Source: an uncultured Alistipes sp.
GTDB lineage: Bacteria > Bacteroidota > Bacteroidia > Bacteroidales > Rikenellaceae
Length of the DNA stretch: 9,650 nt
Assembly: GCA_947173915.1 (NCBI GenBank)
Contig: CAMWGZ010000037.1
Span: 1 to 9,650, forward strand
Reading direction: 5' to 3'
Program-made: the position numbers and the translations under genes
Shown here: positions 6,727 to 9,650 of the stretch, one piece after another
Layout: every line of letters begins with the position of its first letter
Numbering within the stretch: position 1 is the first letter of the stretch
The notes under the pieces: generated by a model
Told to the model about the DNA's origin: nothing
The model's input: the letters and a program-made list of their open reading frames with translations, nothing else
Databases searched by the model: none

Positions 6727-9240
6727 CTACCGGGTCACGCCCTCCGCTCTGCGGCAGGCGCGGATGCGGAACGGAACGGTTTTCGGCGCACGGCCGCTGC
6801 GGTACTCGCCGTGGTTGCCGCCCTTGGCCTTGTTGCCCCCGCCGGTATAGTTGTCGCCGGGCCCCTTCGAGCCGCTCTGCACCCAGGGGTTTCCCTGGCT
6901 TTCGCCCGCCGGAATCCGTTCGGGCGGGAAATACATCGTGGCACGCGCATAGGTGGCGTTTTCGTTCTCGCGGGCAAGTATAATGGAGTGGTTCGGATCC
7001 TTGGCCGCAGCCGAAGACCAGTAGTAGTTGTTCTGGAACTCCTCGAAAGTGGGATAATATTTCGCAATGGCGGCCTCGACCTCGCTGATACCCGGCAAAT
7101 ACCAGTTCTCCTCGTAGGAGCCGTCGGGATTGCGCCGGTTCTTGGCATAGCAATAGTGGAACGCGGAGGCCGGGATCCCCTCGGGGTAGGTCATCATCGT
7201 ATTCATCGAGGCCACGTCGGCGGCCCGGTCGTTGAAAACATACCGGGTCATCTGCAATCCGTTGTTATAGACGTTGCAAGGATTGAAAGGATTCCAAACG
7301 CCCACCGCATTGGACTGTCCGATTACGACGTTCGTCGCCAGATACGCCCCCTCGCGCGCCCAGGGCAGGCCGTCGTAATAGACATTCTCCTGAAGGTGCT
7401 TGTCCAGCGGGTCGCGGTGATCGACATACTCCTCGTAATACTCGATATAGAAGGGCATGTCGGCCCCGTGATCCGTACCCTCGACGAGCAGCAGCCCCTT
7501 CTGATCCAGTTCGAGCGTGCGGTCTCGCCGGTCGCCCTGCTTGTTGTTGTAGGTAATGTAAACCGTCGCAGAACGGTCGTGCGTCGAGGCATTCTCGTCC
7601 ACATAGAAATAGATGCGCGAACGGGAGTGGTGCTCCGGTCCCGAAACCCGGATCGCGGTGTTGTCGCGCAGCGTCTCCGTAACCAGATTGGTGTAGAAGT
7701 ATTTGCGCGCACCGGTCCCCGCCTCGAAATTGCCGCCCGCGATGAAGTCGTTGCCCGTCTTGCCGCGGAGCATCGTCAGCGAGTCGATCATCTCCATGCG
7801 GATCCAGTCCGGCGCACTGCCCGTCGCGGGATCGACCAGGCTGACATCGACGTAGGATTCCAGATCGACAATACCCGCCTCGCGGCGCAGGAAGTAAAGG
7901 TCCATCGGCACCACGTTCCAGTGGGCATCGAGCTTGCGCTCATTGACGATCGAAATGTAAAGCGGGTTGTCGGTAACGACATTGACGCGGCCGTCGAACG
8001 TATAGACATCCTCGTCGCTGTTGCGCACGTAGTCCAGGCCGCGGATCGTAATGTTGTTCTTGTAGCAGCGGTTGCGGCGCACCTCGAAGTTGTCGTAGGT
8101 GTTCCGGCCCATATAGACGTTGAAGTCGGCCTGGTAGGTCAGCCCCTGGTGGGTCACATAGATACCCTTGAGCACCAACGACGAGGCGTTCGCGTCGGCG
8201 ATGGTCGGCTTCCAGCGCTGGATGGCCGACTCGTCCTCCGGATCCACGCCGGCGGGATAGCCCTCCGCCTTGAGCCGGGCGTATTTCTCGGGATCGGGGC
8301 GCTGGACGTTCTCGTAGGTGTAGTAGCTGAACGTCGCGGCGGTCTGCTGGTCGTGGAGAATGCGCCCCTGGTAGGGCACCACCCGCTCGCGGGCGATGAA
8401 GTCGTTGGTACCGTCCGGATTGTCATCGGGAATCTCGGTAACCTCGGTCAGGGTGCCGTCGGCCGCAGCCTCGGCCGGCGGCGTGAAGGGCACGAAATAG
8501 GGCATGTTGCGCACGCCGTAGGAGAGGATTTCGAGCGTCGGCAGCGAACGGTCGTGGCTGGTCTGGTTGGCATCGAGCTTTACCGAGACATCGACACGGG
8601 CCATGAGCGCCCGCATCTCGATCTGCACGGTCTGGCTCGACTCGCTCAGGTTTACCCCCGCGGTAAGTCCCACCATCGGCATGCCCGGCTCGGGCAGCAG
8701 GCTGATATCCTCACGCGGCGTGGGGCGGTAGAGCCAGTCGCGCAGGTCCTGCAAACGCTCGATCGTGACCTCCCGTTCGGGATCCTGCGGATCGCCGTGC
8801 ACGATGTCGCCCTCGGGAGTCCACCGCGTGCGGAAGCGGTTGCCGTAAACGTTGGCGACGGCATACACCTGCACGCTGGTCAGGTTCGCCTGGTCCACGA
8901 AAGTGTTCTCCGAGATGGAGAGCGCGGCAGGCTGCCCCTCGGGCACCTCCAGACGGTAGTAGGCGCTGAAGGTCTTGTCGTTGGTCGGTTGGAGGAAGTT
9001 GCCGTCGGCATCGAAGAAAAAGAGGTGCAGCGTGCGGATACGCTTCTCCTCGGCGTTCTTGGGTGTCGGATCGTCGGCGCGGGTCAGGGGAGTCTGGGGC
9101 AGCATGTCGTTGCATGCGGCGGCGATCGTGATGCCTCCCGAGGGCGGCACCGGCACCGAGTCGTCCACACCCTTCTCGCACGCGCAGAGCGCACAGAGGA
9201 GAGCCGCGCAGGTCAATATGTTGAATGCCTTCATCGACAT
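6727..9240 (-). CDS. Fimbrillin-like/DUF4906-type surface lipoprotein with C-terminal FISUMP-like domain
   Basis: Starting from the ATG at 9240 the protein is 837 residues. It has a lipoprotein signal peptide with lipobox L-C-A-C, so C21 is the likely lipidated residue. LTRADDP (52-58) follows, with a possible cleavage site after R54. An N-terminal fimbrillin-like beta domain starts with RIRTLHLFFFDADGNF (67-82) and runs to about residue 400. I assign the middle to the DUF4906-type region. Residues about 545-585 (RIYFYVDENAS, ATVYITYNNK) resemble a BACON-like beta-sandwich. The C-terminal 130 residues carry NWYLPGISEVEAAI (712-725), YYWSSAAA (739-746) and PFRIRACR (823-830), the pattern of FISUMP/DUF1566-like domains. 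It is probably a pilus tip, anchor or adhesin on the outer membrane. Alternative starts are GTG 9249 and ATG 9234. It follows the partial fimbrillin gene by 15 bp. Domain names are from memory. Confidence 0.78.
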   Translation of the reverse strand: MSMKAFNILTCAALLCALCACEKGVDDSVPVPPSGGITIAAACNDMLPQTPLTRADDPTPKNAEEKRIRTLHLFFFDADGNFLQPTNDKTFSAYYRLEVPEGQPAALSISENTFVDQANLTSVQVYAVANVYGNRFRTRWTPEGDIVHGDPQDPEREVTIERLQDLRDWLYRPTPREDISLLPEPGMPMVGLTAGVNLSESSQTVQIEMRALMARVDVSVKLDANQTSHDRSLPTLEILSYGVRNMPYFVPFTPPAEAAADGTLTEVTEIPDDNPDGTNDFIARERVVPYQGRILHDQQTAATFSYYTYENVQRPDPEKYARLKAEGYPAGVDPEDESAIQRWKPTIADANASSLVLKGIYVTHQGLTYQADFNVYMGRNTYDNFEVRRNRCYKNNITIRGLDYVRNSDEDVYTFDGRVNVVTDNPLYISIVNERKLDAHWNVVPMDLYFLRREAGIVDLESYVDVSLVDPATGSAPDWIRMEMIDSLTMLRGKTGNDFIAGGNFEAGTGARKYFYTNLVTETLRDNTAIRVSGPEHHSRSRIYFYVDENASTHDRSATVYITYNNKQGDRRDRTLELDQKGLLLVEGTDHGADMPFYIEYYEEYVDHRDPLDKHLQENVYYDGLPWAREGAYLATNVVIGQSNAVGVWNPFNPCNVYNNGLQMTRYVFNDRAADVASMNTMMTYPEGIPASAFHYCYAKNRRNPDGSYEENWYLPGISEVEAAIAKYYPTFEEFQNNYYWSSAAAKDPNHSIILARENENATYARATMYFPPERIPAGESQGNPWVQSGSKGPGDNYTGGGNKAKGGNHGEYRSGRAPKTVPFRIRACRRAEGVTR

Positions 9241-9255
9241 AATATTCACGGTTTT

Positions 9256-9650
9256 TTAGTTGATGATGATAACGTTGTCGGAACCCTCCTCCCAATACTC
9301 GATGGCATCGGCGGTAAACATGAGCAGCAGCTGGTCGCCGATGAAATTCAGGTTGATGGTGTAGCACGTTCCCTGCTCGGGAATGCGCCCCAGGGAGAAG
9401 TTCCGTATCTCTTTGGTCACGCGTTCGCCGCCCTCGTAGGAGTATTCGACCGTGATGGTCTTCTGCGTGCCGAGGTAGGGAACCGCCGAAGTGGCCCCGT
9501 CGGCTGTGGCATCGAACTTGGGCAGGAGCAGCAGCACGGTGCCCTGCTCGTTGTCGGGCGTGCTGCCGACGACACGGGCGGAGTTGGGTGCGAACTGCTC
9601 CCCGCCATCCTGCCCGATGAAGCGGAAAGTGCCGGAGAAGGTCTCGTCGC
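9256..9650 (-). CDS. Fimbrillin-like protein, C-terminal 131 residues (runs off the right edge)
   Basis: The frame is open from the window edge to the TAA at 9258-9256, so the start and any signal peptide are outside the window. Visible segments include ETFSGTFRFIGQ near the edge, then GTVLLLLPKFDA and KTITVEYSYEGGERV. The C-terminal strands are NFSLGRIPEQGTCYTINLNF followed by DAIEYWEEGSDNVII. The ending, a tyrosine-rich extended strand (CYTINLNF) and then a W-E-E-G-S segment near the terminus, is typical of Bacteroidetes Mfa-like/fimbrillin-like beta-sandwich proteins. These are secreted as lipoproteins and assemble into pili or related surface structures. It lies 15 bp upstream of the next surface lipoprotein gene and is almost certainly in the same operon. 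Whether it is a stalk, anchor or accessory subunit cannot be told from this fragment. Confidence 0.72.
   Translation of the reverse strand, partial: DETFSGTFRFIGQDGGEQFAPNSARVVGSTPDNEQGTVLLLLPKFDATADGATSAVPYLGTQKTITVEYSYEGGERVTKEIRNFSLGRIPEQGTCYTINLNFIGDQLLLMFTADAIEYWEEGSDNVIIIN

Noticed and set aside
4185..6983. A 932-codon plus-strand open frame antisense to the yfhO-like gene
   Set aside because: It runs opposite a well-supported gene, through the terminator and the promoter region. Its product is rich in Arg, Gln, His and Gly with no recognisable domain. Long antisense frames are expected where G/C-ending codons are strongly favoured.

Overview
The window looks like chromosome from a high-GC Bacteroidales bacterium, most likely Alistipes or a close relative (Rikenellaceae). 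This is inferred from protein character (DUF3098, Bacteroidetes-type glycogen/starch synthase, fimbrillin-like lipoproteins), the high GC content, and two Bacteroidetes-type promoters with TAnnTTTG -7 boxes. No database search was possible, so the genus is a guess. Every real gene lies on the minus strand, so transcription runs from the high coordinates to the low ones.

Right end (about 6620-9650): two adjacent cell-surface genes. The first is cut by the window edge and encodes the C-terminal part of a fimbrillin-like protein. The second is an approximately 837-residue lipoprotein of the fimbrillin/DUF4906 type with a C-terminal FISUMP-like (DUF1566-like) domain. They are about 15 bp apart and are followed by a strong compound hairpin with a T-tract that should end this transcription unit. 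They probably contribute to a type V-like pilus or another surface adhesin.

Centre (1407-6577): a promoter at about 6548-6577 precedes a tightly packed series of genes. These are yfhO-like membrane protein, ftsX, a DUF3098 small membrane protein, uppP (undecaprenyl-diphosphatase) and truB (tRNA pseudouridine-55 synthase). yfhO overlaps ftsX, and the other gaps are 9-13 bp. The probable operon joins envelope polymer modification, division-linked peptidoglycan control, recycling of the undecaprenyl carrier, and tRNA modification. ftsX has no ftsE beside it.

Left end (1-1406): after a 130-bp spacer comes queA, the tRNA queuosine-synthesis enzyme. A promoter overlapping the 3' end of queA then drives a glycogen/starch synthase, of which only the first 59 residues are inside the window.

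Most of the window is conserved housekeeping and envelope sequence. The fimbrillin-like pair is the most accessory-looking part. I see no CRISPR array, tRNA, rRNA, insertion sequence or phage gene. The very long plus-strand open frames opposite the real genes look like artefacts of high GC content.
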